A DNA stretch of 64,000 nucleotides from Ruminococcus flavefaciens 007c (lineage in GTDB: Bacteria; Bacillota; Clostridia; Oscillospirales; Ruminococcaceae): assembly GCF_000571935.1 (NCBI RefSeq), contig NZ_ATAX01000036.1, positions 1 through 64,000 on the forward strand. Reading direction: 5' to 3'. Position 1 is the stretch's first letter, and each line of letters starts with the position of its first letter. The notes beneath the pieces are model-generated. The model did no database searches. It was not told the origin of the DNA and worked only from the letters and a program-made list of their open reading frames with translations. Below are positions 46,606-55,839 of the stretch, in pieces. The translations under genes and the position numbers were made by a program.

Positions 46606-47220
46606 ATGAAAAACAAAGCACTGATCATAGCACTGATATTAACACTATGTGCATTTTCGTCCTGCGGCAAAGAAAAGGGTTCTGTAAGCATTGCCGATAC
46701 GGCTAAATCTGCGGAAACTGCAGCAGTTACAACAGCCGTAACAGAAACAACTGCCGTAACAGAAATAACTACCGCAGAAGAAAAGACGGAAAGCACAACT
46801 GCTGAAGCAACAGCAGCTGCTGCAAATGATGATAATGCTGAAGCCGGTTCTGAACCCGCAGATGATAAATCCGCGGAAGAGGAAAGCTTTACAGGAAGAT
46901 GGGGGCTTGGGAGAGCCACGATAGAAATAACCGACAAAGGCGAAGGAGAATACAGGGCTCTTATAAAATGGGGCGGAAACGGCGACTCTTTTTCAATGTG
47001 GATATATCCCCTTGAACCCGAAGACGGTAAGCTTGTATGCAAAGGCAAAGGCACTAAAACCAATTATGATGTTAAAGAAGGAGAAACACAGCTCAGCGAG
47101 ACTGAAGAATATACGGACGGATCCGCTGAGTTCAGGCTGGAAGGCAAACAGCTGGTATGGGACGATCTTACAGGACATTGTGCAGACGGACAATTATTCG
47201 ATAAGGAATTATCGTACTGA
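46606..47220 (+). CDS. Lipoprotein with Thr/Ala/Glu-rich linker
   Basis: 204 residues, ATG 46606 after AAAGGAG (an upstream TTG at 46585 overlaps the ribosome binding site). The lipobox FSSC puts the lipid-bearing Cys near residue 20. Residues 25-90 are low complexity (repeats of TTAVTET, AEATAAAAND). The C-terminal 110 residues are beta-rich (GRWGLGRATIEITDKGEGEY, later QLVWDDLTGH), resembling small lipocalin-like domains. It is probably an extracellular lipoprotein of unknown role. Confidence 0.65.
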   Translation: MKNKALIIALILTLCAFSSCGKEKGSVSIADTAKSAETAAVTTAVTETTAVTEITTAEEKTESTTAEATAAAANDDNAEAGSEPADDKSAEEESFTGRWGLGRATIEITDKGEGEYRALIKWGGNGDSFSMWIYPLEPEDGKLVCKGKGTKTNYDVKEGETQLSETEEYTDGSAEFRLEGKQLVWDDLTGHCADGQLFDKELSY

Positions 47221-47227
47221 CATAATA

Positions 47228-47254
47228 AAATGGCAGCCTTCGGGCTGCCATTTC
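47228..47254. terminator. Shared terminator of convergent genes
   Basis: AAATGGCAGCC-TTC-GGGCTGCCATTT lies between the lipoprotein gene and the convergent protease gene and can serve both strands. Confidence 0.75.
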
Positions 47255-47310
47255 AGTTTTGAGTATAAATAATAAGCTTTCAGATAAATTCACAGATTAT
47301 CTTATGGTTT

Positions 47311-48267
47311 TTATACAGGCTGTTCTGCCGATTTGGCTTGTGTGATTCTGTATTTTATGAACAGCAGGATACTTATAACGATTATGCAGACCGTAACAGC
47401 GGCTGTAGTGAATATACTGCCCTCTATCCCGAATTTCCCACCAGTGATTATGTCATTGCCGGATATGGCGGTCGCACGCATTACCGAGTCCATTTCTTCG
47501 TTACCGCTGACGCTTATGCCAAAGATATTTCCCTGTGTGAAGTTCCAGACAGAATGTAATGCGCATACTCCCCATATATTATCAAACAGTATCATATACA
47601 GAGTAAAGAACAGATTAATGATTATGAGATTGAAAAACGTGAAAAAGCCGAAGCCGTTATTCAGTCCGTGTGAAAATGCGTGACCTACGGATGTTATCAT
47701 TACAGCCAGCATGGTGTGATAACCTGCGCCTCCTATTGAATTGAGCAGAAAACCGCGGAACAGGAATTCTTCGCTCATGCCCTGTACAACAAAGCCCAGA
47801 AAGAAAAGAACTATTACCTTATAGTTTATATTTTCGCAGAGCTTTAAGCTGATAGCTCCCGAGCTGTTTGCTATAAGGACTATTGCCGACATGAGCGCTC
47901 CTCCGACAAGAAGCCCCGAGAGATAATGGGCAAGGAAGCCATTTTTTCTTGCACCCATTGAACGCACAGGTCTTTCCTCGAAGAAACGGCAGTAGATTAT
48001 GGAAACAATGGTGGTCAATACTGTGCTAAACAGAGCAGGTATCATTACACGCTTGTCGGAACCGCTGATCATTATTTTTTCTTGTAAGTCAGGAGCCGAA
48101 TTTGCCAGTTCCTGCTTCAGGAGGTGGTTTGAGATCATTACAGGGATAAGTTTTTGGGTTCTTGTCAGCATGAACACGACTATGAAACTGATAAGTATCA
48201 TGAGAATATCCTTTGAGATATTGGCTTCCGAAGCCTCATCGAACATTTTGGGCCTGTAATTGAGCAT
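47311..48267 (-). CDS. CPBP-family intramembrane metalloprotease
   Basis: 318 residues, ATG 48267 after GGAGG. About eight hydrophobic segments. The CPBP/Abi signatures are present: EEFLFRGFLL (the Glu-Glu-x3-Arg motif), SVGHAFSHGLNN and a C-terminal ALHSVWNF with the His/Asn pair. These Rce1-like membrane proteases can process prenylated proteins or bacteriocins and mature surface proteins; here no substrate gene is adjacent. Confidence 0.85.
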   Translation of the reverse strand: MLNYRPKMFDEASEANISKDILMILISFIVVFMLTRTQKLIPVMISNHLLKQELANSAPDLQEKIMISGSDKRVMIPALFSTVLTTIVSIIYCRFFEERPVRSMGARKNGFLAHYLSGLLVGGALMSAIVLIANSSGAISLKLCENINYKVIVLFFLGFVVQGMSEEFLFRGFLLNSIGGAGYHTMLAVMITSVGHAFSHGLNNGFGFFTFFNLIIINLFFTLYMILFDNIWGVCALHSVWNFTQGNIFGISVSGNEEMDSVMRATAISGNDIITGGKFGIEGSIFTTAAVTVCIIVISILLFIKYRITQAKSAEQPV

Positions 48268-48382
48268 TTTGCTACCTCCGGGTTGTTTTTACTTTTGCAG
48301 CACGTATTTAACTGTATAACGTCTTGTCATGTCGCTTGTATGATCGTGGTAGGAGTCTTATTATCCTTGATATTGATCTCGG

Positions 48383-48748
48383 TTACAGCAATTCTCTCAT
48401 TCTGGGAGTTATCAGCCAGCTGTCCTCAGGCTCCTGATCGACACAGGACCATGAAAAGATCGTATGTCTGTGATTATCCTTCAGCAGTATCTTCTGTGTT
48501 TCTGACCATAGTGCATCAATAACGTTCTGATCTTCGTTCTGTTCCATTAGATCTTCGATACCCTGAACGATGAGATTTGCAGCAAGATATTTCTGCCATA
48601 TATCCATATCGTCGGAATATTTGTTATAAAAGGTGATATAGCCGGAAGTGTGATTAGGATCGCCTGCACATATCTCCCAATCCTGTTCATTTGAAAACGG
48701 CAATCTGACTCCGCATTCTTCATTTATCTTTTCATAGAAATTTTCCAT
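48383..48748 (-). CDS. Hypothetical acidic protein, 121 residues
   Basis: ATG 48748 follows AAAGGAT. The sequence MENFYEKINEECGVRLPF, then a helical middle and DSWLITPRMRELL at the end, is cytoplasmic and acidic with no known motif. It is the middle of three minus-strand genes between 47.3 and 49.6 kb but is separated from each by more than 100 bp. Confidence 0.55.
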   Translation of the reverse strand: MENFYEKINEECGVRLPFSNEQDWEICAGDPNHTSGYITFYNKYSDDMDIWQKYLAANLIVQGIEDLMEQNEDQNVIDALWSETQKILLKDNHRHTIFSWSCVDQEPEDSWLITPRMRELL

Positions 48749-48868
48749 TGCATTTATCCTTTATTTCTTTTACATCTTCTGCTCATAGCGCGCCCTGAGC
48801 ATCTGCACAGGCAGAAAAGTCATCGTATATCCTGATATTACCTCTCTTTATCAGTAACAGGTCACCTA

Positions 48869-49642
48869 TCAGATTATCCTTTCCATTATGATCTTTATGT
48901 GGGTATGGTCTGTGAGCTCAAACCCGAAATCCTTCCGTATCTGCCATGAGGTATAGGGGAGAGTGAACACGTCTTTGTATACGAGCCTGTAAGAAGCGGG
49001 TATCCTTTTCATCAGCTCCTCTGTGTAAACGGGGAAGTAGTTTTCATGCACTTCTCTGTCCCAGTTCTGCGTATACTTATACTTCAGCAGAAAATGGACG
49101 AGCTGACGCTGACTTTCTATCTTGCCGCGGACACTCTCAAAGCTCTTCAGCCATTCCGCATAGCTGCTGTTCCTTACGATTTCAAGCTGTTCTTTCCTCA
49201 CCGGTATATCCTCTGCCTGTGAGAACATCATGTCTCTTATGGCAACATATCTGAAGCCGCTTCCGAAAACCCTGTTCCAGAAAATATCTATATCCTTTTC
49301 GTCGCAGTAGGAATAGACCTCATGTACCGTACTTGAAATGTTGATAAGGCTGTCCTCAAAGGGTATATCAATTCTGTCCCAGTTGTCATAGAACTGTGCA
49401 TCCGGAACATTTTTGCGTGCAGCTTCGATCATTTCGCGGCTTATGTCGTATCCTGTATACTTATAATCTGGGAACATCGGCTTCATGGCTTTGATAAGCT
49501 CTCCGTTAGCGCAGCCGAAATCGAGGATGTACTTGAACGGTTCAAAAACCTTGTCAATGAAGAACATCTTATCAAGTATCGATCTCTGCATCCTTGTCAG
49601 GTATATATCCAGGTTGGATATACGGTTCATATCTGTATCCAT
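48869..49642 (-). CDS. Class I SAM-dependent methyltransferase
   Basis: 257 residues, ATG 49642 after AAAGGAGG. Motif I ILDFGCANGEL near residue 40, followed by YTGYDISREMIEAARKN for the SAM-adenine acidic loop. The C-terminal half (from about 150) is an atypical helical extension with QLVHFLLKYKYTQNW and ENYFPVYTEEL. Substrate unknown; similarity is limited to the Rossmann core. Confidence 0.75.
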   Translation of the reverse strand: MDTDMNRISNLDIYLTRMQRSILDKMFFIDKVFEPFKYILDFGCANGELIKAMKPMFPDYKYTGYDISREMIEAARKNVPDAQFYDNWDRIDIPFEDSLINISSTVHEVYSYCDEKDIDIFWNRVFGSGFRYVAIRDMMFSQAEDIPVRKEQLEIVRNSSYAEWLKSFESVRGKIESQRQLVHFLLKYKYTQNWDREVHENYFPVYTEELMKRIPASYRLVYKDVFTLPYTSWQIRKDFGFELTDHTHIKIIMERII

Positions 49643-49695
49643 GCTTTCGTCCTCCTTTATCAGCTCATATGCTTTATTATCCCGGTGTACGGAGC

Positions 49696-50181
49696 TTATT
49701 TCATAAATGACTTTATAGCTGTATATGCCTTATAAAGCGGTACCTCACCATCAGGGAGCTTTTCGGGTTCCGTGAGAGCGAATCCTGATTTTTCTGCTTT
49801 ATCTGTAAGAATTATATCCTTTCCGTTAAGAAGTGATATTGTCATTCGCATACGTTTTTCCTGAGATGCAGCTCCGCCACCTCTCCTGCGAATTCTTTGG
49901 TATGCTTCGATATTCAGATCACTTATGTCACTGACAGCAATTATTCTTTTGTGGAAAATATATTTTATAGTTACCGTGTTTCCCCCAACACGCACGGAAG
50001 TACCGATGAGCTGTTCCGTAAAGTATAACATCATCGTTAGTATCACAATTGCTATATCCGCCATCAGAAGCCATCTGGAAAACCATTTTACAGACAGGAC
50101 AACAAATATAAAAAAAAGCAAACCGGCGGCCAGTATCGTAAATAAGATCCATTTTTGTTCATGTTTGATCTTGAATTTCAT
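49696..50181 (-). CDS. Two-helix membrane protein with PH-like tail
   Basis: 161 residues. ATG 50181 is preceded by CGGAGAATA; the frame is open to 50232 but without a better site. Two adjacent helices (WILFTILAAGLLFFIFVVL and LLMADIAIVILTMMLYF) are followed by a short domain with GGNTVTIKYIFHKRIIAVSD, typical of bacterial PH-like membrane proteins. Function unknown. Confidence 0.6.
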   Translation of the reverse strand: MKFKIKHEQKWILFTILAAGLLFFIFVVLSVKWFSRWLLMADIAIVILTMMLYFTEQLIGTSVRVGGNTVTIKYIFHKRIIAVSDISDLNIEAYQRIRRRGGGAASQEKRMRMTISLLNGKDIILTDKAEKSGFALTEPEKLPDGEVPLYKAYTAIKSFMK

Positions 50182-50241
50182 ATCTTTTATTCTCCGTAAA
50201 TCCTGATTTTTATAAGCAAGCCCAAAATTCATTATACATCA

Positions 50242-50270
50242 ATTATAGCATTTTTCAGCGGCATTGTAAA
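50242..50270 (-). promoter_or_regulatory. Promoter of the two-helix membrane protein gene
   Basis: Minus-strand TTTACA (50265-50270), 17 nt, TATAAT (50242-50247). Confidence 0.7.
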
Positions 50271-50431
50271 TACTTTTCCGGTATGTTGCAATAAAGAGAA
50301 AACGCTTCAACAGATCATGCTGTAAGGCTGAAAAGATCACAGATTCGGGACTATGCTGCGGAACACGATACATCAATAAAGGACAGCCGTTGAGGCTGCC
50401 CTTTACTTGTTCAGGAAATCGTTCTTTGTAC

Positions 50432-51622
50432 TTATTTGGTTTTTACAGAAATCTGAAGTGCTTTTTTCAAAGCGGAAGCTTTATTTGTGCGCTCCCATGT
50501 GAAGTCAGCGTCAGCCCTGCCGAAATGTCCGTATGCAGAAGTCTGAGCGAACACGGGCTTTCTGAGTTCCAGCTCTCTGATGATACCGCCCGGAGTGAAG
50601 TCAAATACTTCCGAAACGGCAGCCTGTATATCTTCATCGGGGATAACACCTGTGCCGAAGGTATTCACGTAGACCGACACAGGAGCAGCCACGCCGATAG
50701 CGTAGGCCAGCTGTATCTCTGCGCGTTCTGCAAGGCCTGCGGCAACGATGTTTTTAGCAGCCCACCTTGCTGCATAGGCAGCGCTTCTGTCCACCTTTGT
50801 GGAGTCCTTTCCGCTGAAAGCTCCGCCACCGTGATGAGCAGCTCCGCCATAGGTATCAACGATTATCTTTCTGCCTGTGAGACCGCTGTCGCCTACAGGT
50901 CCTCCGATAACAAATCTACCAGTGGGATTTACAAGTATGCGTACCTCGTCATTGAGCCAGTTTTCGGGAATTATCGGCTTGATGACATATTCGATTAGGT
51001 CGCTGCGGAGCTGTTCCTGTGACACCTCTTCATCGTGCTGTGTGGAGATAAGCACAGTGTCGATACCGACAGCCTTGTCGTCCTCATAGATAACGGATAC
51101 CTGAGTTTTTCCGTCGGGACGGAGATAGGGAAGGGTACCGTTCTTGCGTACCTCCGTAAGTCTGTAAGCCAGCTTATGGGCAAGAGATATTGGCAGCGGA
51201 AGCAGCTCCGGAGTCTCATTCACAGCGTAGCCGAAGATTATTCCCTGATCTCCCGCACCGATGTCTGTGCCGTTTTCTTCTCTTACTTCAAGTGCCGAGT
51301 CAACGCCCTGTGCGATGTCGGGAGACTGTCTGTCAAGCAGGTTGATTATCTCAGCAGTATGACCGTCAAAACCGAGTGCTTCATGGTCATAACCGATACT
51401 GTTTATTGCGTTGCGGACTACTTTTTCCGTATCTATCTCAGCAGATGAACTTACCTCTCCTGCGAGGATTACAGTGTTGTTCTTGAGGACTGTTTCAGCG
51501 GCAACTCTTGCTGTCGGATCTTTTTCAAGGTAAGCGTCGAGGATGGAGTCTGAGATGCGGTCTGCCACCTTGTCTGGATGTCCTTCTGTAACGGATTCGG
51601 AAGTGAAAATATACTTGCTCAT
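50432..51622 (-). CDS. metK: S-adenosylmethionine synthetase
   Basis: 396 residues from ATG 51622 (AAGGAGAAT upstream); the frame runs open to 51703, but that part is the attenuator region. It joins methionine and ATP to make SAM in the cytoplasm. Family motifs are intact: [12 protein letters not shown] at the start, [30 protein letters not shown] (P-loop-like) and [12 protein letters not shown]. Full length. Instead of a SAM riboswitch it is preceded by a Cys-codon leader ORF and a terminator, so its expression is probably set by transcription attenuation. Confidence 0.97.
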   Translation of the reverse strand: MSKYIFTSESVTEGHPDKVADRISDSILDAYLEKDPTARVAAETVLKNNTVILAGEVSSSAEIDTEKVVRNAINSIGYDHEALGFDGHTAEIINLLDRQSPDIAQGVDSALEVREENGTDIGAGDQGIIFGYAVNETPELLPLPISLAHKLAYRLTEVRKNGTLPYLRPDGKTQVSVIYEDDKAVGIDTVLISTQHDEEVSQEQLRSDLIEYVIKPIIPENWLNDEVRILVNPTGRFVIGGPVGDSGLTGRKIIVDTYGGAAHHGGGAFSGKDSTKVDRSAAYAARWAAKNIVAAGLAERAEIQLAYAIGVAAPVSVYVNTFGTGVIPDEDIQAAVSEVFDFTPGGIIRELELRKPVFAQTSAYGHFGRADADFTWERTNKASALKKALQISVKTK

Positions 51623-51640
51623 AATTATTCTCCTTAATAC

Positions 51641-51671
51641 ATAAAAATAGAGAACGCAGAAAACTGCATTC
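51641..51671 (-). terminator. Attenuator terminator before metK
   Basis: On the minus strand GAATGCAG-TTTT-CTGCGTTC (51652-51671) is followed by TCTATTTTT, only about 20 nt before the metK start. The 3' arm can instead pair with GAGAAACAG from the end of the leader ORF (51722-51730): five plus three base pairs around a small internal loop, which would act as antiterminator. Confidence 0.75.
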
Positions 51672-51705
51672 CCTTTGTTCTTGATATGAGCGCATAGGCG
51701 CACAG

Positions 51706-51783
51706 TTATAAAACAAAATTGCTGTTTCTCCGATATGAAAATATTCTATTGTCAAGCGAGAAACAACAACATATTTTTTTCAT
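51706..51783 (-). CDS. Cys-Cys-Cys leader peptide of metK
   Basis: 25 residues from ATG 51783, with AAAGGAG 10 nt upstream. It starts [12 protein letters not shown], so three consecutive Cys codons (TGT TGT TGT) lie at positions 5-7. The sequence spanning the Cys codons, TTGTTGTTTCTC (51758-51769), pairs over 12 positions, with one mismatch, with GAGAAACAGCAA (51719-51730) near the end of the ORF. A ribosome stalled on the Cys codons would block that hairpin and free GAGAAACAG to pair with the terminator's 3' arm. This is the classical layout of an amino-acid attenuator responding to cysteine. The peptide itself probably has no function. Confidence 0.7.
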   Translation of the reverse strand: MKKICCCFSLDNRIFSYRRNSNFVL

Positions 51784-51814
51784 CGTGAAACAACTCCTTT
51801 CATTTGATGTTATT

Positions 51815-51843
51815 ATTATACTCCATAATGCAGTAACTGTCCA
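51815..51843 (-). promoter_or_regulatory. Promoter of the metK leader
   Basis: Minus-strand TGGACA (51838-51843), 17 nt, TATAAT (51815-51820). The same -35 variant TGGACA occurs at the leader-like ORF at 58439. Confidence 0.7.
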
Positions 51844-51864
51844 ATCCCGAAAATCTATAATCAG

Positions 51865-52074
51865 TTATAGTTCGGAATAATAGCTGATAAAATCCTCTAT
51901 GCAGACCTTTTTCGGCTGTGGTGCGGACTGCCATACAAGCTCTCCTTCACGTTCGAGGCTGAGCACATAGCCGTCACACTGATCCCAGCCGTAGAGTAAA
52001 TAATCATTGCCGCTATGTGAGAAAGCAATTTCGTTTTCAGTGATAACAGCCTGTTTAAGTTCATTTGCACTCAT
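51865..52074 (-). CDS. Small protein at the end of the gamma-glutamyl operon
   Basis: 69 residues from ATG 52074, one base after the stop of the YunG-like gene, so surely co-translated with it. It contains YLLYGWDQCDGYVLSLEREG and ends EDFISYYSEL, which looks like a small beta-hairpin domain with one helix. It has two Cys. No family recognised. Its place as last gene of the six-gene operon suggests an accessory role. Confidence 0.65.
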   Translation of the reverse strand: MSANELKQAVITENEIAFSHSGNDYLLYGWDQCDGYVLSLEREGELVWQSAPQPKKVCIEDFISYYSEL

Positions 52075-52075
52075 A

Positions 52076-52510
52076 TTATTTCACCGTATATTTTAAAAGT
52101 TCAGCTTTGAGGTACTCATACCGCTCAAGCTTTTCAGTCTTTGCGAAATGCACCTCTCGAAGCTGTTCGGGGTTATCGGTATAGTTCAGCTTTTCATTGC
52201 CGAACTGTTCACTGGTAAGGTCGAACACAACATCTCCCACAACGTTATAGCAGTGATAATTCCCGGCAGGTCTGAGGACTCCGTAAACTTTGCCGCCGAA
52301 AATATCCTGCGCCAGAAAAGCGGTAACGGAGCACTGTCCGAGAGTGATATTATCCTTGCTCCACTTCCCGCGCAGACGGGGAGCGCAGGTGTATTCGCAC
52401 CATATTTGGGTAAGAGCGTCATAGAGCTGACGTGGATCGCCAATACCGTTGAAATCGTTGTTTATCGGCGGGACTGAGGCATTTTCCCAGCCGTAAAAAT
52501 TATATCCCAT
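52076..52510 (-). CDS. YunG-like protein with Cys-His-Asp pattern
   Basis: 144 residues, ATG 52510 preceded by AGGAGAATA. The motifs GQCSVTAFLAQDIFGGKV, HCYNVV and VFDLTSEQF match the YunG family, whose conserved Cys, His and Asp look like a papain/transglutaminase-type triad (known for the fold; not shown for this family). Here that could act on a gamma-glutamyl or peptide amide bond. It is the fifth gene of the operon, 12 bp after the amidotransferase gene. Confidence 0.7.
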   Translation of the reverse strand: MGYNFYGWENASVPPINNDFNGIGDPRQLYDALTQIWCEYTCAPRLRGKWSKDNITLGQCSVTAFLAQDIFGGKVYGVLRPAGNYHCYNVVGDVVFDLTSEQFGNEKLNYTDNPEQLREVHFAKTEKLERYEYLKAELLKYTVK

Positions 52511-52522
52511 ACTATTCTCCTG

Positions 52523-53281
52523 TTATATATACATTGCGTCCATAGCGGTGATATACTCCAATGTAGGTATAAAAGTGCCCTTGTGGCGGTCGCCGCGGTG
52601 GACCTCCTGACCGTTATTGTAAGCTATTACCTGAGCCATGGGGAAGGGTATCCATACTCCGTCATCGAGGGGCTTGGTAGAGAAAATAAGCCCGTCTTCA
52701 AGTCTTTTGAAGCAGAGGGTGTTTTTCAGATTTTTATGGACGTACAAGAGTTCTCCGTCATATATCATCAGATTAAGCTTGTTTCTCGGAGCATTTTCGA
52801 CGATGAATTTATTCACTATCTCGAAGCGCTCACGTTCGTTGGGAACATTTCTTGCAATATGCTCATTCATATTATCAAGGAGAGAAAGGAAGAAACGTTC
52901 GGAGTCCGTATCGCCTGATTGTATTGCGGAATATCTGTGATTGTGCTTGCTGTTCAGGATAGTTCCGTTATGTATCAGAGTCCATTCTCTGCCCGAAATG
53001 TCCGAACCCGTAAACGGGTGGCAGTTGCGCTGGTTTACAGTTCCGACGGTAGCGTATCTGATGTGTGCAAGTAAAGCCTTTTGCGGCGGCATATAGTCGA
53101 TAACATCGGACAGAAAAGAGCTGGCTTCAGCACTGACAGGTTCCTTCAGTATCTCACGCCTGTCAGTTTCGTACATCATTCCCCAGCCGTGAGGATTCTT
53201 GTTGCTGTGGGAAAAGAATGTCCGCAGATAGTCTGATATATCAGTATTTCTTGCCGAAGTGAAGCCGAGAAGCTCGCACAT
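52523..53281 (-). CDS. Class II glutamine amidotransferase (EgtC/YafJ/Dug3 type)
   Basis: 252 residues, ATG 53281 after GGCGGTGAT. It starts MCELLGF, placing Cys2 as the N-terminal nucleophile after Met removal. NPHGWGMMY, LLAHIRYATVG, NCHPFTG and WTLIHNGTI are the standard Ntn-hydrolase motifs. Relatives act on gamma-glutamyl amide bonds: EgtC in ergothioneine synthesis and Dug3 in glutathione breakdown. No egtB or egtD is present. Following two gamma-glutamyl ligase genes, it probably hydrolyses or transfers a gamma-glutamyl group. Confidence 0.88.
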   Translation of the reverse strand: MCELLGFTSARNTDISDYLRTFFSHSNKNPHGWGMMYETDRREILKEPVSAEASSFLSDVIDYMPPQKALLAHIRYATVGTVNQRNCHPFTGSDISGREWTLIHNGTILNSKHNHRYSAIQSGDTDSERFFLSLLDNMNEHIARNVPNERERFEIVNKFIVENAPRNKLNLMIYDGELLYVHKNLKNTLCFKRLEDGLIFSTKPLDDGVWIPFPMAQVIAYNNGQEVHRGDRHKGTFIPTLEYITAMDAMYI

Positions 53282-53293
53282 TATATCACCGCC

Positions 53294-54436
53294 TTATTTA
53301 AAGAGTTTAGTGCTGTCAGAGCGATTACAGACCTTTCGTCCGCTTATTTTTTCTTTTTCAAAGCCAATAATTTCAAGTGCTTTTTTATTGTCACTGAAAT
53401 GACTTTCCATTTCCTCGATCACGCTTTCACCACGTTCCAAAAGTTCGGCGTCGGGGTTAAGCAGTGCCGCATTTTTATGGTCGCTGACAGCCTTTTCCTG
53501 CAAATCGGGAGTGAAGTCGAAATCGGGCTGTGAGAGCAGATACAGTATGAGCAGATGTGCGAATTCAAGTTCTCTGCCGTCAATGCCGAGAGGTGCGGAG
53601 GGATCAAGGTCGAACATTCTAAGCTCAATGTGGTCAACACCGTTTGCCGCAAGGTTTTCAAGGCTGTTCACGCCCTTGGGTTTAAGACGTATTGGCAGAT
53701 ACAGCTCGCTTGCCGAATACAGAGAGCCTGTTACTATATGTTTTTTGATGCTGCCCGTGAAGGTCTTCAGACTTCTGTGGTCGAGGATAGGCAGGAATTT
53801 GTTCCAGTAGCCGCGGTCACTGTTGCGGAGTGAGGAATATCCACTCATAATTATACCGCTTTTTCCTTCTTTGTCAAGAGAAGCATCATAATAAGGACTT
53901 GCCGCAGTAAGAAGCACAAGCAGGTAGCTGTTTATCATAAGGTGTTTGTAAAGTCTGAGATAAAGCTCGTCTTTGAAAGTTCGGAAGTCCACACCTTCGG
54001 TATTAAGCTCTCTGATGAGCTCCTCGGAAAAGGAGAAATTGAAGTGTATTCCCGAGAAAAGCATGAGCTTTTTTCCGTATTTGCGCTGCAGTACTTCACG
54101 GTATGCACGCTTTGAGGAATGGTCGCCTGTAAAATCGGCTATCGGTATATCGTCCTCGCTGTCAAAATGGGGCGGATTGCTGTAAAGCCATAAACTCTCG
54201 CCGTTATCGGAGAGTACCTTTCTTGCTCTTCTGTCAAGCTCCGCAAGATGGCCGAGGGCTTCGTCTATGCTCTCTGCAACAGGAGTTACAAGTTCTATCT
54301 GATTTTCGCAGAAGTCACGGGTGATGTGTTCGTCATTGCCAAAGGGGTGAACGGTCTGAGCAAGTCTGCCGTGGCTGTCAACTCTCAGTGTTTCGCGCTC
54401 TATCCCGAATTTCCCCCTGTAATAATACTCATTCAT
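53294..54436 (-). CDS. GshA-family glutamate-cysteine ligase
   Basis: 380 residues. ATG 54436 is chosen because TGAGGTAA precedes it; the frame is open into the upstream gene. The start GKFGIERETLRVDSHGRLAQ and ITRDFCENQIELVTPV are diagnostic for the class I gamma-glutamylcysteine synthetase family (E. coli GshA, the first half of GshF). FSGIHFNFSF and HIELRMFDLDP complete the active site. It is shorter than E. coli GshA (about 518) and has no ATP-grasp partner domain. It joins Glu and Cys, or a related amine. It lies 10 bp after a second, unrelated ligase, so the operon has two gamma-glutamyl ligase families. Confidence 0.88.
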   Translation of the reverse strand: MNEYYYRGKFGIERETLRVDSHGRLAQTVHPFGNDEHITRDFCENQIELVTPVAESIDEALGHLAELDRRARKVLSDNGESLWLYSNPPHFDSEDDIPIADFTGDHSSKRAYREVLQRKYGKKLMLFSGIHFNFSFSEELIRELNTEGVDFRTFKDELYLRLYKHLMINSYLLVLLTAASPYYDASLDKEGKSGIIMSGYSSLRNSDRGYWNKFLPILDHRSLKTFTGSIKKHIVTGSLYSASELYLPIRLKPKGVNSLENLAANGVDHIELRMFDLDPSAPLGIDGRELEFAHLLILYLLSQPDFDFTPDLQEKAVSDHKNAALLNPDAELLERGESVIEEMESHFSDNKKALEIIGFEKEKISGRKVCNRSDSTKLFK

Positions 54437-54446
54437 TTTATTTACC

Positions 54447-55829
54447 TCATATGGCAGCGTACTGCTCAATATAATTTGTTATCGGTATTCCCTTTGATAT
54501 ACCTTCAAGCATGGTCCTGGCCGGATTTGTATGTCTTTCGGCACGCTCATAAAGCGGAGCGAGAAGGACTTCCTCGCCGAGTCCGCGTTTTTTCAGTCCC
54601 ACAGCTGCGATATCAAGAATATTTATAAGTTGTTTCTCGACCTCGGTCTCATCAAGGAAATCGGGCAGCTTGCGTTTTGAAAGCATATTCTGCAGCTCGA
54701 TGGCATTAAAGCCGTGAGAATATATTATCCTGTCGTTTTCAAGCAGCTCTTTCAGTTCGTAAAGCTGTTCTTTCAGACCTGTATGGAAGGCCGCAACTGT
54801 CATTGCTTCCGAAAGAGGCTGACAGCATGAGCTCCTGTATTCTATAGTGCCTCTGAAAGTGAGATCCTCAAATTTAAAGGTACGAAGGTATTCTATATCG
54901 TTGCTTTCGGGTGAAAAAGATATCCTGCGGTAGCTTTCACCGTCATAGTATTCGCCTTCGATACTGCTCCTTGAGAAGTATTCATCAATGGTAACAGGAG
55001 TGAAATCCACATATTTACCGTCACGCATGGTGCAGTATATGGACTGTGTGCCTATGTAGTCAACAAGCTCTTCAATGCCGGACAGCTTCTGTGCGAACAT
55101 TCCTACATTATGAGGGTTATAGCCCTGCATACTGTACTCCCAGAGCATATTTCTCACACAGAGGAACTGAGGGTAGTCAGGAAGGTAGGAATTTGCAAAG
55201 AGGAGTGCTTTATATGGTTCAAGCATACCGAAAACATTGATAACGTCGGTAAGTTCGTCATATCTCACATCGAGCTGTACCTGTGATGCGCTTGTGAATG
55301 TACCGAAATCGGGGCGCTCATGGAAGCGTATATCAACTTCTTTTGTATGCCGGGGATAGGAGTGCAGATAGTGATAAAGCATACGGTAGCGCTCGTTCTG
55401 TATGGGCTTGTTGTGGTTTATATCGGCATGGGGATTTACTCCCATGCCGGTGAGAGTATAGTTGTATTTTGAAAATTCCGAGTTCAGGAATTTGCAGTAT
55501 TTCTCAAAACGTTCCTTGACTTCAAAGAGACTTACAGCTTTCCCGAATGAGAGTTCGAGATTTGAGTAGCAGCAGTCGAATGAGAGTATATCACCGGTAG
55601 GACTGTGCTTTGCTGATGTAAGGCTGCCGTATGAATCGTGACCTTCGGGAGCAAAGCCGAAATGTTCCGTGAATTTTTCCGCTACGCTTATTGAGATATT
55701 TTCGTCTACTGGTGTTCCTCCCAGGTCAACCACCGGCATCTCTATTTCCACACCGATATAATCGGGACGTTCTTTCTTGGTTGGTGCTATGTATTTGTCG
55801 TAAATTGCTTTTCTGATATTTTCGTTCAT
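54447..55829 (-). CDS. GCS2-family glutamate-cysteine ligase-like enzyme
   Basis: 460 residues from ATG 55829 (GAGGTGAC upstream; GTG 55838 is an alternative). YIGVEIEMPVVDL at the start is the ATP/Glu-binding strand of the GCS2 family (EgtA, plant GCL, YbdK-type carboxylate-amine ligases). TSASQVQLDVRYDE and RGTIEYRSSCCQPLSEAMTV are the other expected blocks. The enzyme activates the gamma-carboxyl of Glu and joins it to an amine, often Cys. It is the second gene of the operon, 10 bp after the ACT protein. Which of the two ligases uses Cys is open. Confidence 0.85.
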   Translation of the reverse strand: MNENIRKAIYDKYIAPTKKERPDYIGVEIEMPVVDLGGTPVDENISISVAEKFTEHFGFAPEGHDSYGSLTSAKHSPTGDILSFDCCYSNLELSFGKAVSLFEVKERFEKYCKFLNSEFSKYNYTLTGMGVNPHADINHNKPIQNERYRMLYHYLHSYPRHTKEVDIRFHERPDFGTFTSASQVQLDVRYDELTDVINVFGMLEPYKALLFANSYLPDYPQFLCVRNMLWEYSMQGYNPHNVGMFAQKLSGIEELVDYIGTQSIYCTMRDGKYVDFTPVTIDEYFSRSSIEGEYYDGESYRRISFSPESNDIEYLRTFKFEDLTFRGTIEYRSSCCQPLSEAMTVAAFHTGLKEQLYELKELLENDRIIYSHGFNAIELQNMLSKRKLPDFLDETEVEKQLINILDIAAVGLKKRGLGEEVLLAPLYERAERHTNPARTMLEGISKGIPITNYIEQYAAI

Positions 55830-55839
55830 TGCTGTCACC

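Noticed and set aside
51525..51755. 76-codon frame across the metK start and leader
   Set aside because: Out of frame with both metK and the leader ORF, without a ribosome binding site.
51623..51843. SAM riboswitch or T-box in front of metK
   Set aside because: The conserved cores of S-box and T-box leaders are not visible; the region is fully explained by the leader ORF, its hairpin and the terminator.
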